From Rippkaea orientalis PCC 8801 (GTDB taxonomy: Bacteria > Cyanobacteriota > Cyanobacteriia > Cyanobacteriales > Microcystaceae): DNA of 64,000 nucleotides. The notes beneath the pieces are model-generated. The model was given only the letters and a program-made list of their open reading frames with translations, was not told where the DNA came from and did no database searches. The DNA lies in assembly GCF_000021805.1 (NCBI RefSeq), contig NC_011726.1:2170001-2234000 (forward strand), given 5' to 3'. This document shows positions 43,097-52,094 of the stretch, piece after piece. Every line of letters starts with the position of its first letter. The first letter of the stretch is position 1. A program made the position numbers and the translations under genes.

Positions 43097-43527
43097 CGAT
43101 CCGCTAACGGTTGAGATAGGGCAGCTTTGAGGGTATACCAAGCTAAATTAGCACACTTAATGCGGAGTGGATGGGTAATCGTTTGTAAGCTATTGAGTTT
43201 AGCTAATTCCTGGGGATAATCGGGAAATTTTCCTTGTCCTTGCATCATTTGGCGGAACTGTTCTACCATTTGCAAGGCTTCATGAACCCTTTTGCCTCGG
43301 ACTGCTTCTGCCATTAAATCCGCCGAGGCTAAACAAATAACACAGCCATTACCTTCAAATTGAAGGTCTTCGATGATCTCCTCAGAGGCATTGAGTTGAA
43401 TGGTCAGATTGATGATGTCACCACAATAGGGAGTACGGCCTTGGTGCGATCGATGGACAAGGGCTGTTCGTCCCCGATGATGCGGCTGTTTATAGTGATC
43501 AAGAATAAGTTGTTGTTGTCTGTTCAT
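43093..43527 (-). CDS. sufU: SufU/NifU-like iron-sulfur scaffold protein
   Basis: The 144-aa protein has the three conserved Cys of IscU/SufU scaffolds: TPYCGD near 33-38, EGNGCVICLAS near 66-76 and the C-terminal RIKCANLAW. LILDHYKQPHHRG is the typical N-terminal signature. It would assemble or transfer iron-sulfur clusters, or accept sulfur from SufS as Zn-dependent SufU does. The gene overlaps the MocA-like gene by 29 bases (43499-43527), and the NTF2-like gene lies 8 bases further, so the three form one operon. SufU is unusual in cyanobacteria, which use SufE and NfuA. Confidence 0.88.
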   Translation of the reverse strand: MNRQQQLILDHYKQPHHRGRTALVHRSHQGRTPYCGDIINLTIQLNASEEIIEDLQFEGNGCVICLASADLMAEAVRGKRVHEALQMVEQFRQMMQGQGKFPDYPQELAKLNSLQTITHPLRIKCANLAWYTLKAALSQPLADR

Positions 43528-44125
43528 CTTTATTCATTCGCTCTATCTGCTCTAGGTCTTCCCAAGTGTCTACATCAACTGGAGAACCGTCACAAGGCAC
43601 TTCAACCACCGTGTAATCGGACATGAGAACTTTTGCCCCTTGATCTCCTTCTAGTTTCATCACAACAGGCCATAAAGAACGCGCTAATAAAACGGGATTG
43701 CGTCGCGCTTGTTGATAGGTAGCCACAGCAAAGGACGCTCCTTGAACATAGGCTTGAGCAAGACGACGATAGGATTGGGGGTGGATTAAGGGTTGATCCC
43801 CTAAGCCAATAATTAAGGCATCGATGTTAAAATCGCTTTCTACCGCTTCAATGGCTGCCTTAAGACTTGATGCTATGCCTTGCTGCCATGCAGGGTTATA
43901 CACGATACGAACTGGCTCGTCTAAGATACTCACTTGGGATGCTTGATAACCGACGACGACAAGGATGGGGCGAAGTTGGCTTTTGATGGCGGCTGCTAAA
44001 GACCAATCTAGGAGCGATCGCCTTTGTAATTGAGCTAGGAGTTTTGACTGGTTGCTGTTAAATCGACTACCTCGCCCTGCTGCTAAGATAGCGATCGCCA
44101 CCTTCTCTAACTTGTTTGTGACCAT
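43499..44125 (-). CDS. MocA/MobA-like nucleotidyltransferase
   Basis: The 208-aa protein has the nucleotidyltransferase signature AILAAGRGSRFNSNQSKLL near residue 12, with Gly-rich loop, and GLGDQPLIHP near 105 plus RNPVLL near 145 typical of molybdenum cofactor cytidylyltransferases (MocA). Such enzymes attach CMP or GMP to molybdopterin. The C-terminal DVDTWEDLEQIE closes the fold as in MobA. It overlaps the SufU-like gene at its 3' end. Substrate identity (molybdopterin versus another phosphate compound) remains open. Confidence 0.87.
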   Translation of the reverse strand: MVTNKLEKVAIAILAAGRGSRFNSNQSKLLAQLQRRSLLDWSLAAAIKSQLRPILVVVGYQASQVSILDEPVRIVYNPAWQQGIASSLKAAIEAVESDFNIDALIIGLGDQPLIHPQSYRRLAQAYVQGASFAVATYQQARRNPVLLARSLWPVVMKLEGDQGAKVLMSDYTVVEVPCDGSPVDVDTWEDLEQIERMNKDEQTTTTYS

Positions 44126-44132
44126 GATATCC

Positions 44133-44663
44133 TTAAAGTGCGGCGGAGTTTGGGGCGGGTTTTAGCTCATCGACGGTGTAACGTTGAATGACGGGCTGTC
44201 CGCTAGTGGGCGATCGCCTAACAATCCAAGTCTGATAGGCATCCATGACAATTCTTTCGCTTATGGGAACCGGTGCATTCCAGCGACTGGCTTCCCATTT
44301 CACAATCACTTTAACCGTGGCTTCTTGGTCTGAAATTCCTAGGAGTCGGACTAATTTTAGGGTATGAACTTCGTCAAAGAATAGGTTAATCACCCCTCGA
44401 TGGCGAGTCCCTCCTTGATACCATTGAGCAAAGTCTTCAAAGCCTCGATAGATCCCTTCAGGAAACCGCATTTCTAGGTCATTTTCAGCTAAAAGAGAAC
44501 GATATTCAGCCAAGGGGGCGTGAATATCTAGTTTGTTGTACCATTCTACGGCTAGTTCTGTAATTTCTCCTTCGGTTAAGATATCTAATCTGATCTCTTC
44601 TTGCTCAGAAAATGAATCGAGTCTCTGTTGAGGGTTTTGAGTAGTTATCTGACTGGCATTCAT
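44133..44663 (-). CDS. NTF2-like / SnoaL-fold protein
   Basis: A 176-aa protein whose middle fits a SnoaL/NTF2 cone: ITELAVEWYNKLDIHAPLAEY, LEMRFPEGIYRGFEDFAQWYQ and FFDEVHTLKLVRLL, with the last strand DAYQTWIVRR. The N-terminal 30 residues are disordered. The family holds hydrolases, isomerases and binding proteins, and no catalytic residues can be assigned here. It is the first gene of a three-gene minus-strand unit with MocA-like and SufU-like proteins (8-base gap). ATG at 44663 is the only clear start. Confidence 0.75.
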   Translation of the reverse strand: MNASQITTQNPQQRLDSFSEQEEIRLDILTEGEITELAVEWYNKLDIHAPLAEYRSLLAENDLEMRFPEGIYRGFEDFAQWYQGGTRHRGVINLFFDEVHTLKLVRLLGISDQEATVKVIVKWEASRWNAPVPISERIVMDAYQTWIVRRSPTSGQPVIQRYTVDELKPAPNSAAL

Positions 44664-44873
44664 GCCTTATCATCTCCTCTTTCTGCTGAGACTTCCGTTT
44701 TAGGCTACAGGCAACAGGAAATCAATGAAACTATACCTTATGAGCCTGAGACATCCTATTCTATATTCACTTTTCACTCTTGAGACAGCACTCAGCTAGA
44801 AAGTTTTTAATTCCTTTAACTTTACTTCAATTATAATCCATACAGACAAATCAGTTTCACTGAAAACTTATGA

Positions 44874-45023
44874 AAAACGTTAGAAATTAATATTGTCACT
44901 GGGAATGAGACAGGAGAATATTATTCTGTAGCCAAAGATCTCGAAAAATTAGCCCGAACTAAGAATTTAGATATTGATGTTATTCCCAAACTCGATAGAA
45001 CTAAAGTATGTTCTATGCCATAG
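44874..45023 (+). pseudogene. Remnant of a TAXI-family TRAP substrate-binding protein gene
   Basis: After a TGA at 44871 an open stretch of 49 codons reads ...IVTGNETGEYYSVAKDLEKLA... and then ends TAG. The VTGNETGEYY string is the start of TAXI-type solute receptors, which are normally above 300 residues. There is no start codon and the rest of the gene is missing; the homology ends at about 45000, where it is followed by a HEPN gene fragment, a deletion junction. The fragment has no proper signal sequence. Confidence 0.6.
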
Positions 45024-45298
45024 AAAGCCTTCTCTTAGAAAAAATTTTATCTTTTTCCAGTCATGCTGCTGTTATTTCTGCTTTTGGTCGAGAATTTGTT
45101 AAAACAGAAATTATTCCTCAAGAATTTCATCGCTTATTAATTAATGCTCAAGATTTAAGAAATACAGGTGATTATGGATAATTGAATGCAGTTACCCCCG
45201 AACAGTCTCAAGAACAGATTGATAATGCCGAAAAATTGCTTAAGTTAATTGAAAATATAATAACGGGTTCGGAATCTTTCAATAAACCGAACAATTAA
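45008..45298 (+). pseudogene. Remnant of a HEPN-domain gene (UPF0332-like)
   Basis: From ATG 45008 the frame reads [16 protein letters not shown], then [14 protein letters not shown] and [19 protein letters not shown], the core of HEPN nucleotide-binding/ribonuclease proteins, and stops at TAA (45179-45181). The same frame reopens and continues 38 codons to 45298 (LNAVTPEQSQ...). The N-terminal helix of a normal HEPN protein is missing and no MNT nucleotidyltransferase partner is present. It is a decayed toxin-type gene. Confidence 0.65.
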
Positions 45299-45409
45299 CC
45301 CTAGATATTCCTCAAGTCAAGCTCAACCCTAATTTTTTGCAAACGACATTATTGACAATATAAAGTTTATAATAAACTTATTATGATTTCAGCTTAATTG
45401 TCAATCCCG

Positions 45410-45886
45410 ATGAAGAAAAACCTATTTTCCTTAATCCTTTTTCTAGGAGCGATCGCAACGTCTTTATCTTATTTCCCTGTTTGGGCTCAAAATGATCCCC
45501 TAGAATCCTATCGTTGGCAACATCGATTACTCTTAGTTTTTGCCCCAAAAGTTAATGATCCTCGTTTAACTGAATTTAAACAAGCAATTTCTACGGTTCA
45601 ATGTGAATTTAATGACAGAGATTTGTTATTAGGAGTTTTTGCTAATGATACCCGTAGTCGTATTGGAAAACGGGATCTTACGTCCTATGATGTAGCCGCC
45701 TTACGATCTTCCTATGGCATTAAAAGTAATGACTTTGCTGTCATTCTAATTGGTAAAGATGGAATGCGGAAATCTCATCTTTCTGAGGTTCCAGAAATGA
45801 AGCAAATTTTTGAACAAATTGATGCTATGCCAATGCGTCAAGAAGAAATTTCTAATAGTACTAATTCTTGTCTATCTAATCCTTGA
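45410..45886 (+). CDS. DUF4174 exported protein
   Basis: I place the start at the ATG at 45410 (a TTG 12 bases upstream is possible). The 158-aa protein has a signal peptide (residues 2-27, cleavage after VWA) and a DUF4174 domain: LESYRWQHRLLLVFAPKVNDPRL and FAVILIGKDGMRKSHLSEV, with a thioredoxin-like fold but no catalytic Cys pair. Family members lie in the periplasm with unknown role. It is 42 bases before the cytochrome P450 gene. A regulatory or redox-scaffold function would be inference. Confidence 0.82.
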   Translation: MKKNLFSLILFLGAIATSLSYFPVWAQNDPLESYRWQHRLLLVFAPKVNDPRLTEFKQAISTVQCEFNDRDLLLGVFANDTRSRIGKRDLTSYDVAALRSSYGIKSNDFAVILIGKDGMRKSHLSEVPEMKQIFEQIDAMPMRQEEISNSTNSCLSNP

Positions 45887-45928
45887 GGACACAGATAACA
45901 AAGTTGATTAATTATTAATGATAACACA

Positions 45929-47293
45929 ATGAAACCCCTATCAACGATACCAGCAACTTCGGGTTGGCGACGAACAATTCGCCTTCTTAATTCAATTTTA
46001 CGTCCTTTGGCGTTTATGGAAGAAAGAACGCAAAAGTATGGAGATTTTTATCAGGTTACGTTTAAAAATGCACCTCCTACGGTTATGACGAGTAATCCTA
46101 GGGCAATTGAGGAAATTTTAACCGCGTCAGAAGACACTTTTGAAGTGGGTAGAGGGAATCAGGGATTAAAGTTTTTAGTAGGAGATCATTCGCTGCTTTT
46201 ATTAGATGGCAAAACCCATCAAAATCGTCGCCGTTTATTAATGCCATCTTTCCACGGTGAAGCATTACAAAAATGTAGTTCTCAAATCGTTGAAACCACT
46301 CAAGAAATTACTGCTAATTGGCGAATTAATCAACCTTTTAAAGTTCGTCGAGTTATGCAAGAAATAACTCTTAGAGTTATTTTAAAGGCGATATTTGGTC
46401 AAGATTCTGGGGAAAGATATACGCGATTAAGAGAGTTACTCACTAACCTTTTAGAAATTTTTAATATACCTTTGACCGCTATTTTTATTTTCTTTCCGTC
46501 TCTACAAAAAGACTTGGGAAGATTAAGCCCTTGGGGTCGTTTTCTTGCTTGGAAAAAGGAGATTAAAACCTTAATTTATGAAGAAATTCAAGAAAGACGT
46601 GAACGCTTAAGTTCAGGACAAGAACAAGCAACCGATATTTTAAGTTTATTACTATTAGCTAAAGATGAGGACGGTTTGCCTTTAACAGATGAAGAACTGC
46701 ACGATGAATTGATTACCTTATTGTTTGCTGGACACGAGACAACAGCCTCAGCGTTAAGTTGGCTTTTTTATTGGGTTCATTCCCTCCCAGAAGTACAAGA
46801 TAAATTACGATTTGAGTTAAACAGTATTGGGGATCTTTCAGATTATAAAACGATTAATAAGTTACCCTATTTAGATGCAGTTATTTCCGAAACTCTACGC
46901 ATTTATCCCATAGCAGCAACAACTTTTGCTCGAATTTTAACTAAACCTAAAAGGATTATGGGATACGATTTTGCTCCCAAAACTTGGTTTATGATGTCTG
47001 TTTATTCTTTACATCATCGAGAAGATTTATATCCTAATCCTAAACAGTTTCAACCTGAAAGATTTTTACAAAAAACCTATTCTTTGTACGAATATCTTCC
47101 CTTTGGGGGAGGAAATCGTCGCTGTTTAGGATCAGCTTTAGCCCTTTTAGAAATGAAATTAGTTACCGCAACTATTTTACAACAGTTTCAACTAGAATTG
47201 ACAAGTAAAAAGCCTATGTTTCCCGTCCGTCGTGGTTTAACTATTGCTCCTCCTGCTTATTTTAGTATCAAAGTAAAAGGGTTAAATAATTAA
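45929..47293 (+). CDS. Cytochrome P450 (CYP110-like)
   Basis: A 454-aa P450 with all landmarks: I-helix LLFAGHETTASALSW near residue 268, K-helix ETLRIYP (E-x-x-R) near 325 and the haem-thiolate loop FGGGNRRCLG near 391-400 with the axial Cys. No membrane anchor, so it is cytosolic or peripheral. The best match by eye is the cyanobacterial CYP110 group, which hydroxylates fatty acids, alkanes or terpenes. It runs head to tail with the PPOX-type flavoprotein (18-base gap), probably one operon. Confidence 0.93.
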   Translation: MKPLSTIPATSGWRRTIRLLNSILRPLAFMEERTQKYGDFYQVTFKNAPPTVMTSNPRAIEEILTASEDTFEVGRGNQGLKFLVGDHSLLLLDGKTHQNRRRLLMPSFHGEALQKCSSQIVETTQEITANWRINQPFKVRRVMQEITLRVILKAIFGQDSGERYTRLRELLTNLLEIFNIPLTAIFIFFPSLQKDLGRLSPWGRFLAWKKEIKTLIYEEIQERRERLSSGQEQATDILSLLLLAKDEDGLPLTDEELHDELITLLFAGHETTASALSWLFYWVHSLPEVQDKLRFELNSIGDLSDYKTINKLPYLDAVISETLRIYPIAATTFARILTKPKRIMGYDFAPKTWFMMSVYSLHHREDLYPNPKQFQPERFLQKTYSLYEYLPFGGGNRRCLGSALALLEMKLVTATILQQFQLELTSKKPMFPVRRGLTIAPPAYFSIKVKGLNN

Positions 47294-47311
47294 TCTAATA
47301 AACCTGTTTCT

Positions 47312-47893
47312 ATGACTAATCATTTAGCTCCTTGGCGAACCGTTTTATTGGGTTCTCTGCATCGTAACCGCAGTCAACCTTCGAGTCGTTATATTCAATT
47401 AGCAACAGTGACGCTTGATGGAAAACCCGCTAACCGAACAGTTGTTTTTCGTGGGTTTTTAGATAATAGTAATCAACTACAAATAATCACCGATAGTCGT
47501 AGCTCTAAATTGTCTGAAATTTCTCAACATCCTTGGGGAGAAATCTGTTGGTATTTTCCTAAAACCCGTGAGCAATTTCGCTTAACTGGACAATTAACTA
47601 TCATTACAGAAAACTCGCCAAACCAAGAGCCAAGAATTGCCCTTTGGCAAAAACTTTCTGATGCAGCTAGACAACAGTTTACTTGGCCAAATTGTCAAGA
47701 GTCTTTTATTGAAAATAACCCTAATTTTTTCCAAGCATCTCCTTGTCAAAATGAGCCTTTGTCGAATTTTTGTTTATTATTATTTGATCCGCACAAGGTG
47801 GATCATCTAGAATTACAAAAAAAGCCCCATCATCGCTATATTTATTATTTAGATGAAACTGAAAGCTGGATTAGTAAAAGAATTAATCCTTAG
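47312..47893 (+). CDS. FMN-dependent PPOX-type flavoprotein (pyridoxamine-phosphate-oxidase fold)
   Basis: The 193-aa protein has the split-barrel FMN-binding fold: APWRTVLLGSLHRNRSQPSSRYIQLATV, TVVFRGFLDNSNQLQIITDSRSSK and WYFPKTREQFRLTGQ, the latter as in pyridoxamine 5'-phosphate oxidase. It belongs to the cyanobacterial Npun_F5749-type group, with unknown substrate. It is 18 bases after the P450 gene, so it could supply electrons or a related oxidation step; this is inference. Confidence 0.87.
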   Translation: MTNHLAPWRTVLLGSLHRNRSQPSSRYIQLATVTLDGKPANRTVVFRGFLDNSNQLQIITDSRSSKLSEISQHPWGEICWYFPKTREQFRLTGQLTIITENSPNQEPRIALWQKLSDAARQQFTWPNCQESFIENNPNFFQASPCQNEPLSNFCLLLFDPHKVDHLELQKKPHHRYIYYLDETESWISKRINP

Positions 47894-47981
47894 TCTTTTG
47901 GTGAGCCATGCTTACCCTAGGTTTATTTATAACTCTTTACTTAGTGATCACTAAATTTGATATAATTGCTCCTGAAACTAA

Positions 47982-49385
47982 GTGCAAAAAATCTATAATT
48001 TGTCTAGCAATATGACATCAATCATGTCCGAAACAATAGGTTACACCCCTTGGTTAGACAAAAAAAATTTAATCCCTGGACAAAATTGGCGTGATGAAAT
48101 TCCTAAAGCGATTAAGAATAGTGATATTTTTATTGCTTGTTTGTCAACTCGCTCAGTAAGTAAGCAAGGTTATGTTCAACGGGAATTTAAAATTGCTTTA
48201 AATGAATATGCAGATCGACCACCAGGGTCTATTTATCTGATTCCCCTCAGATTAGATGACTGTCAAATTCCTGATCTCAGACAAAATGAATATGGGGTTA
48301 ATTTACGCGATATCCACTGGTTAGATTATTGGGAAGAAGATAGGTTTGACAGATTACTACAAGCCATAGAATATGCTAGGAAAAATTTTGATAATAATAC
48401 AGAAGATATTATTGAGAAAATAAACGAAACTAACACTGATAATAGTGAGAATTTACTCTCATTCTCATTTGAAACAGTTACCGTTAACCAAGGGGGAGAG
48501 ATTATTGATAGAGAAAATCTAACCGCTAACTATTTTAGTGAAAATTTAGGCAAAGATGTCACCTTAGACATGGTTTCTATCCCTGGTGGGACGTTTATGA
48601 TGGGAACAGATGATGCTGAAATTGAAAGGTTAGTCAAAAAGTTTGAATGGGACGGTTTTAGAAGGGAAAAACCCCAACATGAAGTCAGGGTTTCTCCTTT
48701 CTGGATGGGGAAATATCCCGTTACTCAAGCGCAATGGAGAGCGATCGCAGCTTTAGACAAAATAGATTTAGATTTAACGTTAGATCCATCTAATTTCAAA
48801 GGGGATCAACGTCCTGTAGAGTCAGTCACTTGGTTTGAATGCGTCGAGTTTTGTAAGCGACTCTCTAAGCTAACGGGAAGAGACTATGGACTGCCTTCGG
48901 AAGCACAATGGGAATACGCTTGTAGGTCAGTTAACAGTGAACAGTTATCAGTGATCAGTGAAGAGTTGGCAATAGGAGAATGGAATCAAAAATATCATCA
49001 ACCGTTTTACTTTGGAGAGACGATAACCACGGATTTAGCTAATTATAATGGCAACTATCTTTATGCTAATGAACCAAAGGGGCAATACAGGCAAGAAACA
49101 ACTCCTGTAGGACAATTTCCCTCAAATGCCTTTGGTTTATACGATATGCACGGTAACGTCTGGGAATGGTGCGCGGATTAATGGCATGAAAACTATCAAA
49201 ATTCTCCCTCAGATGGCAGTATTTGGCTAAATGGTGATGATAATCGTTCCCCAATGCGGGGTGGTTCTTGGATCAACGATCCTGATAACTGCCGTTCCGC
49301 TTACCGCATCTTCAACTTTAGGCGCGAGCATCGTCTCGACATTCTCGGTTTTCGAGTTGTCTGCGGATTCGGGAGAAATCTTTGA
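47982..49385 (+). pseudogene. Decayed TIR domain plus formylglycine-generating-enzyme-like gene
   Basis: From a GTG at 47982 the frame has a TIR-like segment (GYTPWLDKKNLIPGQNWRD, IFIACLSTRSVSKQGYVQREF) whose N-terminal strand and loop (usually FISYxxxD) are missing, then an FGE/SUMF1-type domain (MVSIPGGTFMMGTDD, MGKYPVTQAQW, DYGLPSEAQWEYACR, YDMHGNVWEWC). The frame is cut by TAA at 49179-49181, directly after WCAD, yet continues without interruption to TGA 49383 (RGGSWIND, CRSAYR, LGFRVV). This is a nonsense mutation. In addition a repeat adds about 25 codons at 48926. Intact relatives are typical cyanobacterial defence or signalling proteins. Confidence 0.8.
48926..48964. repeat. CAGTTATCAGTG-type repeat inserted in the FGE frame
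   Basis: A stretch of 39 bases with repeats of CAGTTAACAGTG, CAGTTATCAGTG and ATCAGTGA, typical of intergenic cyanobacterial repeats, lies in-frame between the YACR and FYFGE motifs of the FGE domain. It encodes SVNSEQLSVISEEL, absent from related proteins as far as I know. Confidence 0.65.
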
Positions 49386-49444
49386 CCCTTTTTACTCTTT
49401 CCCTTTTGCCCTTTACCCTATTTTCTTCTTTTTCTTTTTGTTTT

Positions 49445-49476
49445 CCGCCATCAGGCGGATCGCCTTATTTTTTTTT
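49445..49476 (+). terminator. Rho-independent terminator after the TIR-FGE pseudogene
   Basis: CCGCC ATCA GGCGG and an alternative GGCG GAT CGCC stem (49454-49464) are followed by TTATTTTTTTTT. It lies 60 bases beyond the pseudogene stop. Confidence 0.75.
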
Positions 49477-50001
49477 AAGTAGATTTATGTTAATTCTGAA
49501 ACCTTGTATTAGTTTTTAAAAACTAGCTTAGGTTTTTAAAAAACCGTGTACTGTTTTATGCTGATAATTTTGTCCTCCCTAGGGGTTTAATACCATTAAA
49601 CCCGACCTACGATTGAGCCTAAACGTTGATTAAACCTAAAGTAAGGACATTAAGGATAATAATTTTTAGCAATTTAACCGCGATCACTACTTTAGACCAA
49701 GCCCTAGATGATTGTTGGTTTCCCGATCAAGCTTAAGGGTTTCTCTGCTTCACTCAAGATAATTTGTACTAATTAATCAAGTGTTGCAACCCTTAACTGT
49801 CAATTTAAAGACATACTACCCCAAGTTACATTATTATTTTAGCACAAAAAGAGTTTTTCTTTTACATAACTGAAACCCGCATTCTTACGTTGATTATTGA
49901 GAATAATTATGATTAACTCCCTGGTTTTTTGGTATAGTATGTTACTTTATTAACAAAATTTTTATAAACTATGGACTAAAATCTAAAATCTTTATTAAAT
50001 T
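49477..50001. other. Intergenic region without recognised gene
   Basis: AT-rich, with TTTTTAAAAA palindromes at 49515-49545 and a short open stretch (49672-49735) reading NLTAITTLDQALDDCWFPDQ that may be a gene scrap. No start, no partner and no family were recognised. Confidence 0.4.
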
Positions 50002-50424
50002 TTAGAACTTTAATAACTCATTTAAAGAGTAAGGACAATCTGACGGTAATTCCAAATTATAATCATCTAAAATATCTCTTTTAGCTCGATTATAAATGGT
50101 ATCTAAATCAATTTTATTTTTTAATAAAGTAGTTAGTAAATCTTCTAATTGCTCTTGAAAGTTATTAATTTCTTTATGCCAATATTTGCGAGGTTCTATA
50201 TCAGGCAAATGCTCCAATTTTAAACGATGAATAATAATTTGTTTCAGTAAACTATTAACGGTTCGTAAATCACTTCTACCCACGCTCTCTAATTCCTCAA
50301 TTAAATTCTTTAAGTCAAGGGCAGAAAAATCTTGACATTTTAATTGTTTGATGGTTATTTCCAACCAATGATGATAGTCACTATCGTAAAGAGTTTGAGG
50401 TGTATTATGAGTTAGTTTTGCCAT
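50002..50424 (-). CDS. DUF29 family protein
   Basis: I place the start at ATG 50424, just after the radical SAM gene ends (stop at 50435); an upstream TTG at 50475 would add 17 non-homologous residues. The 140-aa protein has the DUF29 signature: LYDSDYHHWLEITIKQLKCQDFSALDLKNLIEELESVGRSD (shown in parts), and IIIHRLKLEHLP. DUF29 proteins are frequent and multi-copy in cyanobacteria, and function is unknown, with possible links to mobile or toxin-antitoxin loci. It is coupled to the radical SAM gene upstream on the same strand. Confidence 0.88.
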   Translation of the reverse strand: MAKLTHNTPQTLYDSDYHHWLEITIKQLKCQDFSALDLKNLIEELESVGRSDLRTVNSLLKQIIIHRLKLEHLPDIEPRKYWHKEINNFQEQLEDLLTTLLKNKIDLDTIYNRAKRDILDDYNLELPSDCPYSLNELLKF

Positions 50425-50434
50425 AGATTTTTCA

Positions 50435-51850
50435 TTAAGTAACTTGTTTTTGTGGTAAATTGCTAGACGGTTCAAAACTGTGCTCAGAAGACTGATTAAA
50501 TCCCATTAAAACACTTTCCAAAGCAGGAAGCAAGTGATTAACCTGTTTCAAACGAATTAAGATATCCCAGATAGGTTCGCACTTCTTCCAAGCACCCGCA
50601 TACACCAAATGACGTAAGCGATCGCTCCATTCTGATTTTACCCAAGCTCCTTGAAAAATGGAACTCCAGCGATAAAAATTTCGATAAGCATTCCAATAAC
50701 CTGCTTCTAAGGTTTCTATGCTTAATTTACTAGGACGATAAACAACGTGACGAGTATCATACAAATCCCAATTATTTGTTAAAATACGCCCTTGTTCTAC
50801 CATTCTTTGATACAAGGGAGTGCCTGGATAGGGGGTCAAAATATGGAAGGTTGCTGTCTCAATTCCTTGGGAAATTGCCCAATCTACTGTCCTATCAAAA
50901 ACCGTTTCATCATCTTCATCCATACCAAAGACAAAGCTACTATTAACCATGACACCATGATCGTGTAATCGTTTAATAGCTAAGGAATAATCACGGTTTA
51001 GATTATGATATTTATGCTGTTCTTTGAGATTATTAAAATCAAGAGTTTCAAAGCCAACAAATAGACTCCTTAAACCACATTCTACCGCTTTTTCTAAGAG
51101 TCCAGGTTGTAAAATTGATTGCACCGTCGCTGCTGCTTGCCAAACCCTTCCCATGCCTTTCATTCCCTCAAATAAAGCTGAGGCAAAAGCTTCGTGACCA
51201 AACAGATGATCATCAAGGAAATAAAGATGTTTTCCAGGTAGTTTTTCTATCTCAGCTAAGGCATCATCAACGGGTTGAGTATAAAAAGATTTTCCTGGTT
51301 GATAAAAGGCATCTTTATAGCAAAAATCACAATGATGAGGACAACCACGGGAGACAACAATGGAGTTAGGAACAAGGTAAAGATGTCGCTTAATTAAATC
51401 TCGTCTGATGGGGGGAACTCCGACTAAAGTTCTTTCTTGTGAACGGTAAATTTTTTGGGGAGTTCCTCCTCGAAAATCAGCTAAAAATTGTGGCCAAGTA
51501 TCTTCTCCTGGACCTAGGAAAATCGTATCAGCGTATTGCAAAGCTTCTTCGGGTAATGCAGTAACGTGCAACCCTCCCAACACCACATAAGACCCCCGTT
51601 GACGGTAATAATCGGCTAATTGATAGGCTCGGTAAGCTGAGGTAATATAAACTTGAAGAATGACTAAATCGGGGTCTGTGTTAAGATTTAACGGCTCAAC
51701 GTGCTCATCTTGTAGCTCAATTTCATCGTCTTCATCAAAAAAAGCGGCGATGGTTGCTAACCCTAATGGCGGAAATAAATGATACTTAATTGGTCGCCAA
51801 AAGGGACTTAATGCCTCGGTTAAGGCAGGTAAAATCATCTTAACTTTCAT
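50435..51850 (-). CDS. B12-binding-domain radical SAM protein
   Basis: A 471-aa protein with an N-terminal cobalamin-binding-type domain (LFPPLGLATIAAFFDEDDEIELQDEHVEPL, GSYVVLGGLHVTALPEEAL) and a radical SAM core with VSRGCPHHCDFCYKDAFYQ near residue 175 (three Cys for the 4Fe-4S cluster), LYFLDDHLFG and FVFGMDEDDETV. Members carry out radical-based methylation or rearrangement; relatives include hopanoid and other lipid methylases, but the substrate cannot be read from sequence. It ends 10 bases before the DUF29 gene on the same strand, and a dispersed 66-bp repeat lies just upstream. Confidence 0.88.
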   Translation of the reverse strand: MKVKMILPALTEALSPFWRPIKYHLFPPLGLATIAAFFDEDDEIELQDEHVEPLNLNTDPDLVILQVYITSAYRAYQLADYYRQRGSYVVLGGLHVTALPEEALQYADTIFLGPGEDTWPQFLADFRGGTPQKIYRSQERTLVGVPPIRRDLIKRHLYLVPNSIVVSRGCPHHCDFCYKDAFYQPGKSFYTQPVDDALAEIEKLPGKHLYFLDDHLFGHEAFASALFEGMKGMGRVWQAAATVQSILQPGLLEKAVECGLRSLFVGFETLDFNNLKEQHKYHNLNRDYSLAIKRLHDHGVMVNSSFVFGMDEDDETVFDRTVDWAISQGIETATFHILTPYPGTPLYQRMVEQGRILTNNWDLYDTRHVVYRPSKLSIETLEAGYWNAYRNFYRWSSIFQGAWVKSEWSDRLRHLVYAGAWKKCEPIWDILIRLKQVNHLLPALESVLMGFNQSSEHSFEPSSNLPQKQVT

Positions 51851-51886
51851 GGTAATTTCTAATGACTTAGTTGAACATCATCCAAA

Positions 51887-51952
51887 CTGAGTTCGGGGTT
51901 AGGAGTTCCGAGTTAGATCATTATTAACGAGACAATGGGTGTTTCAGACAAC
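51887..51952. repeat. Dispersed 66-bp repeat, copy B
   Basis: Near-exact reverse complement of 25863-25927, located 37 bases upstream of the radical SAM gene start. Only a few substitutions and one base of length difference separate the copies, which lie 26 kb apart. Confidence 0.8.
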
Positions 51953-52094
51953 TATAGAATTAGACTTTGAGTTTATCCCGAACTCATGTTAATGCAACAA
52001 AAAATATTTTTAGGGTAAGCCTTTCTAACTCTATATTTATTTATAACCACTTCTTGAGTCAAAGCGGTCAAAAATTAACAATATTTTAGTATTA

